A stretch of DNA of 30,136 nt from JAKITW01 sp041598875 (GCA_041598875.1 JBFHXP010000017.1:1-30136), one strand, 5' to 3'; counted from the first letter of the stretch, positions 9,006 to 17,026 are shown. Program-made: numbers and translations. The notes: generated by a model not told the origin, from the letters alone.

Positions 9006-10135
9006 TTTTCTCCCCCTTTCCGTGCGGCCTGAACATGGTCAATCAGAAGATCGCAGTCAATTCCGGCAAGTTGCCGGGTTATGCGCCCGGTATTCCACTG
9101 ATGAAGCACCGAAACCCCATCCACCACCCCCTGCTCCAGGCAGTATTCGATCAGGGAGGCGAGAACCGGGTTGTCACCTGGTTCCACTTCCCCGCCGGCG
9201 CCGGGGCGCACGGCAATAAGAGTATCAGGAGCGGTCGGCACAAGGACACCCAGCTCCCGCATCAGGCGGTGCTGCTCCACGCCCTGGAGGATAAAATTCT
9301 GCGGGCAGGCGGAAAAACAGATGCCGCAGATTTTGTCGCTGCACCGGTTGTTGAACCGGGGCAACCGGCCGTCAAGGGTCATGGAGGAAAGCGGACAGGC
9401 GGTCTCGCACATCCCGCACATCACGCAGAGATCGTTTTTGATGAGATCCTTGACCAGATAAAAATCCTGGAGCAGACTGTCATAGATGGCGGATTCCGGG
9501 TTGAAATCATCATCGGTATAAAAGGCGGGCGGCAGGGTGTCCCTGTATCCGGAGACGTTTTTCCGGGATCGGGCCGCTTTTTTCTGTTCATTTTCCCTGA
9601 TCCGCTCACCTGCTCCCGGAAGATCCACCTCGGCTAATATTCCTGCCTCAAGCGCCCTGGCCACCACCTCACGGCCGGCCGGGGTGCGGCAGACAACCGA
9701 TGTCGCGCCATCGGGGCCTGCGCGGTCGGCAACGGAAATATCGGCAAGCAGCGCTGAATAATCCGAACAGATCGCGCATCCCGGCATCGCCTTTTTCTGC
9801 GCCTCATCCCCCTCAAGGGATATCGTCCGCATCTCTCCATCAATCTCGCAGAAAAGCTCGCTGCCATCAACCCGGACCTTGCGGACCCGGCGAACATCTA
9901 TCCCGTTGCGGTCGAATACAGCGGCAAGGGCCGGATGACAGGTAGAGGCCTGGCAGAAGATCCCGACAAGAAGGGTCACATCCTTGACCCACTGCAACTC
10001 GCCCAGGGGCGGATAGTGCCGGGGCCAGGTTGCCGCCCGGCCCGGATAGTTTTTTTCAATATAGGAGACATAGGTCTGCAGATACCGGACTGCGGCTATC
10101 TGACAGGGATACCCCACCAATGCTGTCTTGCTCAA
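9002..10135 (-). CDS. FrhB/FdhB-like (coenzyme F420 hydrogenase beta family) iron-sulfur protein with apparently permuted domain order
   Basis: A 377-residue protein. It opens with TALVGYPCQIAAVR (Cys11) and GCAICSDYSALLADIS (about 119-134), features that normally sit in the C-terminal half of FrhB proteins. Then come two 4Fe-4S motifs, CVMCGMCETACP (237-248) and CSDKICGICFSACP (265-278). Only after these does the segment appear that resembles the usual FrhB N-terminus, NPVLASLIEYCLEQGVVDGV (322-341). The family usually uses the order ferredoxin, FrhB-N, FrhB-C, so this looks rearranged. It starts at TTG 10135 (AGAGGA upstream), 15 bases after the aminotransferase, and ends in an ATGA overlap with the radical SAM gene. 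Its likely role is flavin/Fe-S electron transfer or sugar reduction; donor unknown. Confidence 0.8.
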   Translation of the reverse strand: MSKTALVGYPCQIAAVRYLQTYVSYIEKNYPGRAATWPRHYPPLGELQWVKDVTLLVGIFCQASTCHPALAAVFDRNGIDVRRVRKVRVDGSELFCEIDGEMRTISLEGDEAQKKAMPGCAICSDYSALLADISVADRAGPDGATSVVCRTPAGREVVARALEAGILAEVDLPGAGERIRENEQKKAARSRKNVSGYRDTLPPAFYTDDDFNPESAIYDSLLQDFYLVKDLIKNDLCVMCGMCETACPLSSMTLDGRLPRFNNRCSDKICGICFSACPQNFILQGVEQHRLMRELGVLVPTAPDTLIAVRPGAGGEVEPGDNPVLASLIEYCLEQGVVDGVSVLHQWNTGRITRQLAGIDCDLLIDHVQAARKGGEK

Positions 10136-10150
10136 AACATGTTCCTCTGC

Positions 10151-11293
10151 TCAATCATGGGTTCTCCAGCGCCGGAGTCCCTTCAGGGTCCGGCTTATAA
10201 AAACAATCTGCTCTTCGGTAAGGCCGGAGCCGGACGGGAGATAGAGCCCCCGGCGGGCAATATCCTCTGATACTGGATACCCCCCGGAACAGTCACACCC
10301 ATATTTCTTCAGTGATGGCTGCAGGTGCATCGGGGTGAAAAAGAGCCTGGTATCAATCCCCTCTGCGCGCAGCATTTCAATGACCTGATCACGGCCGATG
10401 GCAAAATCATCCTCGATCAGGATTCCGAACATCCAGTAGACGCTCTGCGCCCATTGCTTTTCGCTCTGCAGGGTAATCCCGGGGAAATCGACAAGCTGGT
10501 CCCGGTAGAGTTGCGCATTATGCCGCCTCCGGGCAACATACTCATCCGCCCTTTCAGTCTGGGCAAGGCCAAGGGCGGCGATGACATTGGACATCCGGTA
10601 GTTGAAGCCGATCTCCTGATGCGAGTACTCCCTGGCCCCGGTCAGGGGAAAGGCAAGGTTTTTCAAATAGCGGCACCGATCCCGCAACCGCTCGCTGTCC
10701 GTGACCACCATGCCGCCCTCGCCGGTGGTGACGATCTTGTTGGCAAAGAAGCTGAAACAGCCCATATCCCCAATGCTGCCGCACCGTTTCCCCTTATATT
10801 CAGCGCCGTGCACCTCGGCGGCATCCTCGATGACCAGCAGATCATGGCGACGGGCACTATCCAGGACCGGATCCATGTCACAGGGGTGGCCGTAGATGTG
10901 GACCGGCATGATCGCTCTGGTCCGCGGGGTTATCTTCTCCTCGATCCGCGCAACGTCAATATTCCAGGTTTCCCGCTCGCAATCGACAAAAACCGGTGTC
11001 GCCCCGGTGTAGCAGACCGCAAAGGCTGTGGCGATCATGGTAAAGGACGGCATGATGACCTCGTCCCCCGGGCCGATTCCCGCGGCAGCACAGGCAAGGT
11101 GGAGGGCGGCGGTGCCGGTGTTGGTGGTCACCGCGTATTTCGTGCCGCAGAATGCGGCAAATTTCTCCTCGAACTCGCTGACAAACCGGCCGTTGGAGGA
11201 AATCCAGCCGGTTTCCACCGCCTCCCGGACATAATCAAGCTCCCGGCCGGCGAGCAGCGGTTCGCAGACCGGTATGAATTTTTCCGTGCTCAT
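10151..11293 (-). CDS. DegT/DnrJ/EryC1/StrS-family PLP aminotransferase (perosamine-synthase-like)
   Basis: The 380-residue length is standard for sugar aminotransferases. Visible features are ISSNGRFVSEFEEKFAAFCG, TNTGTAALHLA (PLP phosphate), VIEDAAEVHGAEYKGKRCG (Asp157 contacting the PLP nitrogen) and FSFFANKIVTTGEGGMV with Lys186 as the PLP lysine. This last block is close to that of GDP-perosamine synthases. The enzyme would convert a nucleotide-linked 4-keto (or 3-keto) sugar to an amino sugar using glutamate. It lies 12 bases downstream of the cupin gene and 15 bases upstream of the FrhB-like gene, inside one operon. No matching dehydratase is seen in the window, so the keto-sugar must come from elsewhere. 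Confidence 0.9.
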   Translation of the reverse strand: MSTEKFIPVCEPLLAGRELDYVREAVETGWISSNGRFVSEFEEKFAAFCGTKYAVTTNTGTAALHLACAAAGIGPGDEVIMPSFTMIATAFAVCYTGATPVFVDCERETWNIDVARIEEKITPRTRAIMPVHIYGHPCDMDPVLDSARRHDLLVIEDAAEVHGAEYKGKRCGSIGDMGCFSFFANKIVTTGEGGMVVTDSERLRDRCRYLKNLAFPLTGAREYSHQEIGFNYRMSNVIAALGLAQTERADEYVARRRHNAQLYRDQLVDFPGITLQSEKQWAQSVYWMFGILIEDDFAIGRDQVIEMLRAEGIDTRLFFTPMHLQPSLKKYGCDCSGGYPVSEDIARRGLYLPSGSGLTEEQIVFISRTLKGLRRWRTHD

Positions 11294-11305
11294 CGTCCTT
11301 GTCCC

Positions 11306-11710
11306 TTAAAACAACACCTTATCGCTTTCACCGTCATAGGGACCCTGCTTTATCTCCACCAGGGTTGTCTCCTCCAGGACCTCAAAGCCATGCCCGCCCG
11401 CGGTGAGCAGAATCATATCACCCTGCTCCAGCACCGTATCCCTGCAGATCTCCCTGTTTTCATCATAGAAGAAGGCCCGCACCCGGCCCCTGTTCATGAT
11501 AATAAACTCCTGGACATTCTTGATCGCCAGATTCTTGTCCGGGTGATGATGCCTGCGGATTGTCTCCCCTGCCTGATAATAATTCGCGCCCAGCTGCATC
11601 GGGTACTCCGCGGGGGTGAGAAAATTATACTTTTTCTCGCTGGTAAAACCCCGGCGGATAATAATTGCATAGGTTACCCCGTTTTCACTGATCACCTCAA
11701 TCCCGTTCAT
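11306..11710 (-). CDS. Cupin-domain protein, first gene of the amino-sugar operon
   Basis: A small protein of about 134 residues with a single cupin barrel: QAGETIRRHHHPDKN supplies the histidine cluster of cupin motif 1, and LEQGDMILLTAGGHGFEVL resembles motif 2 with its glycine turn and histidine. Cupins in sugar loci include ketoisomerases and epimerases, but the exact activity cannot be read here. Two ATGs lie six bases apart. AAGGG abuts the first, so the second (11710) with spacing of six is the better start. The gene is the head of the five-gene operon that runs to 6859; upstream lies a palindromic repeat element that separates it from the GT4 gene. Confidence 0.78.
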   Translation of the reverse strand: MNGIEVISENGVTYAIIIRRGFTSEKKYNFLTPAEYPMQLGANYYQAGETIRRHHHPDKNLAIKNVQEFIIMNRGRVRAFFYDENREICRDTVLEQGDMILLTAGGHGFEVLEETTLVEIKQGPYDGESDKVLF

Positions 11711-11727
11711 AGTCATCCCTTGATACT

Positions 11728-11871
11728 CTCGTAAAAAGTCATGGGATGGCTAAGTAAAAAGTTTGATATACAAGGCGTAGTGATTTTTCAGGTGCGAGGC
11801 CATACATGTGGTATGCCGAGCGCCTGAAAAATTGCTACAACGCAGTAGATCGGACTTTTTACGACGCCATC
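11728..11871. repeat. MITE-like palindromic element, about 144 bp
   Basis: The outer ends form a perfect 12-bp inverted repeat, TCGTAAAAAGTC (11729-11740) and GACTTTTTACGA (11853-11864). Inside, tttttcagg (from about 11787) pairs with cctgaaaaa (11823-11831), flanked by GTAG and CTAC, and the centre folds on ggc-atac/gtat-gcc. The whole element can fold into one long imperfect hairpin. It sits exactly between the GT4 stop codon (11878) and the cupin start (11710), with no coding capacity of its own. Ends are given approximately. Confidence 0.75.
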
Positions 11872-11877
11872 ATCCCT

Positions 11878-13098
11878 TCACAGTTCATCAATTATTCCGG
11901 CAACAGCAGCCAGCATCCGCTCAAAACTGAACGTGGCAGTATAATCCTTTTGCGCGTTTTCCGATAATTTCATTTTAAGGGCGGAGTCATCGAGTATCCG
12001 CCCTATCTGATGGGCCATATCAACGTGGTCATGCATATCAACCAGCAGGGCGTTCTGCTCATGGGTGAAATCCTCTGGAATGCCGTCGCACCGGGTGGTG
12101 ACAATGGGAACTCCAAGTTTCATGGCCTCAAGCAGGGATATGGCGCCGCTACCCTCTTCCACCGAGGGCAGCACATAGACATCGGCGCCGACTAGAAAGG
12201 GCATGATGTCATCGACAAAGCCGAGGAACCGGACATCATCGGCCAGGCCGAGTCTCCCTGCCAACTTCTCATTATCCGTAAGAAATGGCCCGGAACCGAC
12301 AACAAAGCAGTCGAAGTCCGCGCCCCGGTCCTTTAATCTCCGGATCGCCTTTAAAAAGGTATTCATCCCCTTGCGGGGATCCTGGCGGCAGATAACAACC
12401 ACCCAGGGGCGGTTTTTCCCCTGTTGCAGGACCTGTTTATCCTTCTGCTCAGAGGAGGTTCGCTTGTATAACTCCACGCAATAGGGGGTGGTTCGTACCT
12501 TGTCCTGAAAACCAGTACCATAATCAGCGACCAGGATCTCCCTTGTCGATTGGTAATGGACAATAATCCGGTCCGCCTCGGAGATCGCCTTTCTGTCAAA
12601 GGGCCGGATAAAGGCAAGGTCGATCAGATAGGCAAGCCCGTATTTGAGAAAAGGCCCAGGCCCGTAATCACCGATGGGAGCGCCCCGGAGATGGCCCAAA
12701 AGTTCATGGCGATGGGTGGTAAAACAGCTCACCAGGGTCTTTATGTTGCGATCGGGGAATTCCGCCCTGATCCTGTTGCCCACATAATTCCAGGTGGCCA
12801 TGCCGTAGATAACGATCTGTTCCGCCCTGTCATTTCCAATCTTCTGCCGCAGGATCTTGAGGAAATAGGGGGTGATAAGGCCCACGCCAAGCCCCTTCAA
12901 GCCATTAAACGGGGTCTTGATATGGATAAAGCTCATCCCGTCACGGCAGAACTCTTCCGCCTGCTCACTGAACCCGAGAATGGAAACCGTAAAGCCCAGC
13001 TCCTTGAAGATTCCAGCCATATTCATGGCATAGGCGCCCAGGCCGCCGGGAAGATTAACCGGGGACTTGCCGCTGATGATGTAGACGCTTCTATTCAT
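11878..13098 (-). CDS. Family 4 glycosyltransferase
   Basis: About 406 residues in two Rossmann-like halves. The N-terminal acceptor domain has SGKSPVNLPGGLGAYAMNMA (the GG-loop of GT4/GT5), and the C-terminal half has WVVVICRQDPRKGMNTFLKA, VGSGPF, VRFLGFVDDIMPFLVGADV and SVEEGSGAISLLEAMKLGVP, which contains the EX7E-type motif of retaining GT4 enzymes. It probably adds one sugar to a growing oligosaccharide on the cytosolic side. ATG at 13098 is chosen over a TTG six bases upstream; neither has a strong ribosome site. The gene ends against the MITE-like element. Confidence 0.88.
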   Translation of the reverse strand: MNRSVYIISGKSPVNLPGGLGAYAMNMAGIFKELGFTVSILGFSEQAEEFCRDGMSFIHIKTPFNGLKGLGVGLITPYFLKILRQKIGNDRAEQIVIYGMATWNYVGNRIRAEFPDRNIKTLVSCFTTHRHELLGHLRGAPIGDYGPGPFLKYGLAYLIDLAFIRPFDRKAISEADRIIVHYQSTREILVADYGTGFQDKVRTTPYCVELYKRTSSEQKDKQVLQQGKNRPWVVVICRQDPRKGMNTFLKAIRRLKDRGADFDCFVVGSGPFLTDNEKLAGRLGLADDVRFLGFVDDIMPFLVGADVYVLPSVEEGSGAISLLEAMKLGVPIVTTRCDGIPEDFTHEQNALLVDMHDHVDMAHQIGRILDDSALKMKLSENAQKDYTATFSFERMLAAVAGIIDEL

Positions 13099-13147
13099 GT
13101 CCAATGCGACGATAATCGGGGCCGATGTGATCTTGTGCCATCCAGAA

Positions 13148-14017
13148 TCAGGAGGAATGCCTCTTTTTCACACACCAGATATTCGTTGCAAAAACTTGTA
13201 ACAATTCTGGAACATTAACAGGTTCAACGAGTTTTTTCTCTTCATTTATATTATATAATTCAAAATCATAGCCCCGGAGAAGATCCAGATAATCCTCGGG
13301 AAGATGGCCGTATTCCTCTATCCCATGAGGATGAAATTCAGTAATCATCTTAATATTATTATATTTTTGCAGCAGGCCGGACATCCCTTGAATAGCTCCA
13401 ATTTCCGCTCCCTCAACATCTATTTTAACAAAATTGATATCACCACTGTAATTCTTAAAAAAATCATCTAATTTAACGGTTTCAACATCAATTGACTTTC
13501 TTCCCCTCTGTGAATCAAAAATCCTATGATTACCCTTATTTTCTTCAGATAAATACAATTTAATAGTCCCATTTTCACTGGATACTGCCTTCTGTAACAA
13601 GACAACATTTTTATGACCATTTTCCTCTACGTTCTTTTTTAGTAAAGAAAAGTTTTCAGGATCTGGCTCAAAAGCATATACTTTCCCTTTCTCACCTACA
13701 AGTTTTGCAAAAATCAAGGTGAAGTATCCGATGTTTGCACCAATATCAAGAACAATATCACCTTCATTTACTTCATTCATTATGAGATCTGTCTCTGTTG
13801 GATCATGTTCACCATTGATCAAGAGACGAGGAGTCATAATTGAGTCTTTTGAATGTATATACATTTTTTGACCGTTGATAACGGTACTGTATATACCTGG
13901 ACTTATAAAATAAATAATAATTTTATTAATAACTCTAATCAGGTAAAAGTCTCCAAGGCCATAACCTTTAAAAAGACCGCACATCTTTAAATATAATGCC
14001 AAAATAGATTTTCTCAT
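13148..14017 (-). CDS. FkbM-family methyltransferase, AT-rich
   Basis: About 289 residues with IVLDIGANIGYFTLIFAKLVG (SAM motif I), VYAFEPDPENFSLL and FVKIDVEGAEIGAIQGM, the FkbM signature. The N-terminal 80 residues include a hydrophobic stretch IINKIIIYFISPGIYSTV. The start is ATG 14017 with AAAGGA ten bases upstream. The base composition is strikingly AT-rich (by eye only about one third GC) compared with the flanking GT4 gene, and the protein is rich in Lys, Asn and Ile, so the gene was probably acquired from a low-GC source. It would methylate a sugar or another small substrate, not identified. Confidence 0.87.
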   Translation of the reverse strand: MRKSILALYLKMCGLFKGYGLGDFYLIRVINKIIIYFISPGIYSTVINGQKMYIHSKDSIMTPRLLINGEHDPTETDLIMNEVNEGDIVLDIGANIGYFTLIFAKLVGEKGKVYAFEPDPENFSLLKKNVEENGHKNVVLLQKAVSSENGTIKLYLSEENKGNHRIFDSQRGRKSIDVETVKLDDFFKNYSGDINFVKIDVEGAEIGAIQGMSGLLQKYNNIKMITEFHPHGIEEYGHLPEDYLDLLRGYDFELYNINEEKKLVEPVNVPELLQVFATNIWCVKKRHSS

Positions 14018-14032
14018 AATCAAGCAATCCTT

Positions 14033-14959
14033 TTATAATTTACTTGTAATATTTACTTTATTTTTATCAGAATAATATATGTTATCTAAAAACACAAAGA
14101 GACCAGCCATCAATAATTCTGTAACAGTATTTATCAGACGTATTATTATAGCCCCGACAATGACAACAGGAGCAGAAATGAAAGTGGAAAGGACCACAAG
14201 AAGAACCCCTTCCCGCACCCCAATCCCCCCTGGCGCAAAAAAGGCCGCCATGCCTATTAAACCCGCTGCCTGATAAGTCCCAACCACGAGCAAATAACTG
14301 CTCCACTGGACCGGGTCCATGGATCTAAGCACGAGAAAAAGCCCCATACCCTGCAAAAGCCCCTCGAACAGGTACCCCCCGACATAACTCAACGTTTGAC
14401 GATAGGGGGGGATCTTGATGGCGGAATCCATCCGAAACACCCGGAATCCGACTTTGAGCAGCATTTCCAAGACCGGGGGGTACAGCAAAAACAAAAAAAA
14501 CCCGGTTCCCATTATCGCACTCCAACGCACATATGCGGGAACCAAGTGTGACTCAGAACAAACCGCCACGAGGACTATAATTGACGCGGCAGCGAGGCTG
14601 GCGGCATATTCCATGCCGGATGCAACCATTATTTTTCTCTTGGGAATTCCATTATATGTCTCAAATCTGACCAGCAAAACCATCATATTGCTGGGAACAT
14701 ACTTACCGAGCATTGAAAGAAACCAGGACCTGCCGACCTGAATAATTGGAGCACCAAACCCCATTGCCATGGAAATCCTGTACCATAAATACAGCATTAT
14801 TAAATATGCTAAAACCGTGGGGAAAAAACTCATCCAGACATAAAACCAATTGATAGTAAATTCATGTTGCGACAACTCATCAATATGGTGGGAAACAAAC
14901 CATCCGACAGCAACGATCACTATACTTCTCAGAAACCAGACATATGCCTTGCGGACCAA
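14033..14959 (-). CDS. LPG-synthase-type membrane protein (UPF0104 / lysylphosphatidylglycerol synthase TM region family)
   Basis: About 308 residues with seven to eight hydrophobic segments and the family marks GRSWFLSMLGKYVPSNMMVL, GMAAFFAPGGIGVREGVLL and a C-terminal pair of helices (LPG_synthase_TM, PF03706). In glycan loci these proteins sit beside GT2 enzymes and are suspected lipid-linked-sugar flippases or membrane scaffolds. The upstream GT2 gene contains AAGGAG in its last codons; seven bases later is TTG 14959, one base past its TAA, suggesting coupled translation. ATG at 14980, or the longest frame to 15043, are possible but overlap the GT2 gene. GC content is lower than average, as in its neighbour. 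Confidence 0.82.
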   Translation of the reverse strand: MVRKAYVWFLRSIVIVAVGWFVSHHIDELSQHEFTINWFYVWMSFFPTVLAYLIMLYLWYRISMAMGFGAPIIQVGRSWFLSMLGKYVPSNMMVLLVRFETYNGIPKRKIMVASGMEYAASLAAASIIVLVAVCSESHLVPAYVRWSAIMGTGFFLFLLYPPVLEMLLKVGFRVFRMDSAIKIPPYRQTLSYVGGYLFEGLLQGMGLFLVLRSMDPVQWSSYLLVVGTYQAAGLIGMAAFFAPGGIGVREGVLLVVLSTFISAPVVIVGAIIIRLINTVTELLMAGLFVFLDNIYYSDKNKVNITSKL

Positions 14960-14960
14960 A

Positions 14961-15878
14961 TTAATGCTCCTTGCTTGCATCGGACGCACCTGAACCCTTA
15001 AGAAAAAACCTCTCTTCCTGTCCAGTTTTTTCAACTTGATCATATCTCATCTGAGAAATCTGTTCCGAGACCAGACCCATCATGAAAATAATTACCGCAG
15101 AAGTCATCAGCAGAACCGACATATTAGAAAATCGATGTTCAGTCAGGAATGTGTACAGATAATACAAAACACCAGTTACAAAAAAAAGCAGACTGACCGG
15201 GAGAAAAACCCTTAAAGGAGAGAAAAGCGTTGCGATTTTGGTAATAATAAGTAGAAAACGTACCCCATCGCTGGCAATCCTGATCTTGCTTTTTCCTTTT
15301 CTTGCGCGACTCACTATTGGCACATACCGCACACTTCTTCCGCTACGCAGGTATGCCAAGGTTATGGTCGATGGATACGAAAAAGTGTTTGGGAGCAGAT
15401 AAAGAAAGTTGAGTACCGTCTCCGTACGGAACAGACGAAATCCAGACGTAAGGTCAAGAATCTTGAACTTGGTTACGTAAGCTGCAAGACTATTGAAAAC
15501 CGAATTGGCGATATCTCTGTGTAAATGTGTTTCTGATCCCTTTTCCCGAGCCCCCACCACCATGTCATACCGCTTTCGATGCTCCAACAGGCGTCCAATA
15601 TCAGCCGGATCATGCTGGCCGTCACCATCCATCAGGACAACCCACTCGCCGCCGGCATTCCTGAGCCCGGTTTTCACCGCCGCGCCGTTGCCGATATTGT
15701 AGGGATGGGAGAGAACCCTGGCCCCGGCCTCACCGGCAATCTCGGCGGTCCGGTCTGATGAACCATCATCAACAACCAGGATCTCGAACTGCGGATACAA
15801 CTGACGTATCGCGGAGATTGTGGCGCCAATATTTTCCTCTTCGTTAAAGGCCGGTAAAACTACAGTCACCGAATCCAT
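14961..15878 (-). CDS. Family 2 glycosyltransferase with C-terminal membrane helices (paralogue of the gene at 706-1629)
   Basis: About 305 residues: VVLPAFNEEENIGATISAI, VVDDGSSDRTAEI, LMDGDGQHDPADI (DxD region), LDLTSGFRLFRTE and ARKGKSKIR, then two hydrophobic segments near the C-terminus (VFLPVSLLFFVTGVLYYLY and SVLLMTSAVIIFMMGLV). This is the polyprenyl-phosphate glycosyl synthase layout. The start is ATG 15878 with GAGAGG five bases before; a longer frame would use repeat-derived sequence. GC content appears to drop within the gene: the first third is typical of the locus, the remainder AT-richer, suggesting a recombination joint near 15540-15560. The next gene (14959) is probably translationally coupled. 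Confidence 0.88.
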   Translation of the reverse strand: MDSVTVVLPAFNEEENIGATISAIRQLYPQFEILVVDDGSSDRTAEIAGEAGARVLSHPYNIGNGAAVKTGLRNAGGEWVVLMDGDGQHDPADIGRLLEHRKRYDMVVGAREKGSETHLHRDIANSVFNSLAAYVTKFKILDLTSGFRLFRTETVLNFLYLLPNTFSYPSTITLAYLRSGRSVRYVPIVSRARKGKSKIRIASDGVRFLLIITKIATLFSPLRVFLPVSLLFFVTGVLYYLYTFLTEHRFSNMSVLLMTSAVIIFMMGLVSEQISQMRYDQVEKTGQEERFFLKGSGASDASKEH

Positions 15879-15994
15879 GTGTACCTCTCTTTTTTCAAAA
15901 TCCGTAAAAGCCCGGAAGAGAATATTTCCATCCCAGTAAAGATCCGACCCCGGAGGGGCGGTATTGCTGCTGTACCAAAATTCACACCTATTCA

Positions 15995-16152
15995 GGCACA
16001 AAGGCAGAAGGCACCAGAGGCACAAAGTTTTAAAAAATGATGACTATTCAAAACAGAATACCTTCTCCCCCCACTTACAGAGTATACATTTTTGACTCTG
16101 TCCCTCTGCCACTTTGCGCCTCTGCCACTTTGTCCCTTTGTGCCTTCTGCCT
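15995..16152. repeat. Low-complexity repeat element built from CTCTGCCACTTTG-like units
   Basis: The right part carries CTCTGCCACTTTG twice (16104-16116 and 16120-16132, period 16) followed by related units up to the CTCTGG near 16160. The left part carries the same sequence type on the other strand (ggcacaaaggcagaaggcac). AGGCAGAAGGCAC (16002-16014) and GTGCCTTCTGCCT (16140-16152) are a perfect 13-bp inverted pair. The middle (about 16030-16095) is AT-rich. Short frames through it look like translated repeat and are not counted as genes. It fills the gap between two glycosyltransferase genes. Confidence 0.65.
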
Positions 16153-16193
16153 CCGCGCCCTCTGGTTCTGCCATCAAAACCGACGCGCAACCG

Positions 16194-16922
16194 CTATAAA
16201 CGATTCATCAGCGCAAGAACTCTCAGCTTCCAGACCAGCAGGACGGCCTCATAAACCACCCTTTTATCCATCTTTGTCGCCCCATGCATGCGATCGGTAA
16301 AGACTATGGGGATCTCTCTGACCTGAAAACCCTGTTGCCGACAACGGAAGGTCATCTCAATCTGGAAGGCATATCCCTCCGAAACAACGGCATCAAGATC
16401 CAGGGCCTCAAGCACCCGGCGCCGAAAACACTTGAAACCGCTGGTAAGATCACGCACCGGAATGCCAGTGACGATCCGGGCGTACATATTGGCGAAATAA
16501 CTCAGCAGCAGGCGGTGCATGGGCCAGTTTATCACATTGACCCCAGTGAGATACCGGGATCCGATCACCAGATCCGCCCCCTCAATGGCCGACAGCATAT
16601 CAGGGATATATGCCGGATCATGGGAAAGATCGGCATCCATCTCAAATACATACTCATATTTCCGATTGACCGCATAGTGAAAACCTGCAATATATGCTGT
16701 TCCCAGTCCGAGTTTGCCCGGGCGGTGAAGGACATGCACCCGTGGCTGCCGCAGGGCAACGGCATCGGCAATGGCCCCGGTGCCGTCAGGTGAATTATCA
16801 TCGACAATGAGCACATCCAGGGTGTCCAGGGTATTGAGGACCATGGAAATCACGGCCTCGACATTTGCCGCCTCATTATATGTCGGAATGATCACCAATG
16901 AATTCATAAAATCAACGTTCAT
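16194..16922 (-). CDS. Polyprenol-phosphate mannosyltransferase-like GT2 (DPM1 type)
   Basis: A 242-residue protein without membrane helices, the usual length of DPM1-like enzymes. It has VIIPTYNEAANVEAV, LIVDDNSPDGTGAIAD, MDADLSHDPAYIPDM, VIGSRYLTG, RDLTSGFKCFRR and FTDRMHGATKMDKRVV, all characteristic of dolichol/polyprenol-phosphate mannose synthases. It would transfer a hexose, probably mannose, from GDP-sugar to undecaprenyl phosphate, providing donor for the GT-C enzymes nearby. ATG 16922 is used; ATG 16907 (MNSLVIIP) is an equally likely start since no good ribosome site is visible. It faces away from the DUF2723 gene across a gap of about 100 bases. Confidence 0.9.
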   Translation of the reverse strand: MNVDFMNSLVIIPTYNEAANVEAVISMVLNTLDTLDVLIVDDNSPDGTGAIADAVALRQPRVHVLHRPGKLGLGTAYIAGFHYAVNRKYEYVFEMDADLSHDPAYIPDMLSAIEGADLVIGSRYLTGVNVINWPMHRLLLSYFANMYARIVTGIPVRDLTSGFKCFRRRVLEALDLDAVVSEGYAFQIEMTFRCRQQGFQVREIPIVFTDRMHGATKMDKRVVYEAVLLVWKLRVLALMNRL

Positions 16923-17026
16923 GGATGCTGGTGTTTCTCAAACACTGTGCCACAATACCAGAAAATTCATAAAAAACAAATGGTTGTCCTGATCAGGATA
17001 AACAGGACCGCAAGACACGACTCACC

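Noticed and set aside
8034..9032. Plus-strand open frame of 332 codons opposite the radical SAM gene
   Set aside because: Antisense shadow of a gene with clear catalytic motifs; no family resemblance.
10325..11734. Long plus-strand open frame (469 codons) opposite the aminotransferase and cupin genes
   Set aside because: It is the antisense shadow of two well-supported genes, has no ribosome site and a composition unlike real proteins (many Pro, His, Gln).
15992..16177. Small minus-strand frame rich in Gly, Glu and Lys
   Set aside because: It is translated low-complexity repeat sequence and has no ribosome site.
16987..16998. Perfect 12-bp palindrome TCCTGATCAGGA between two divergent genes
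   Set aside because: Could be an operator but is short and unsupported by any second copy or promoter boxes, so left out of the feature list.
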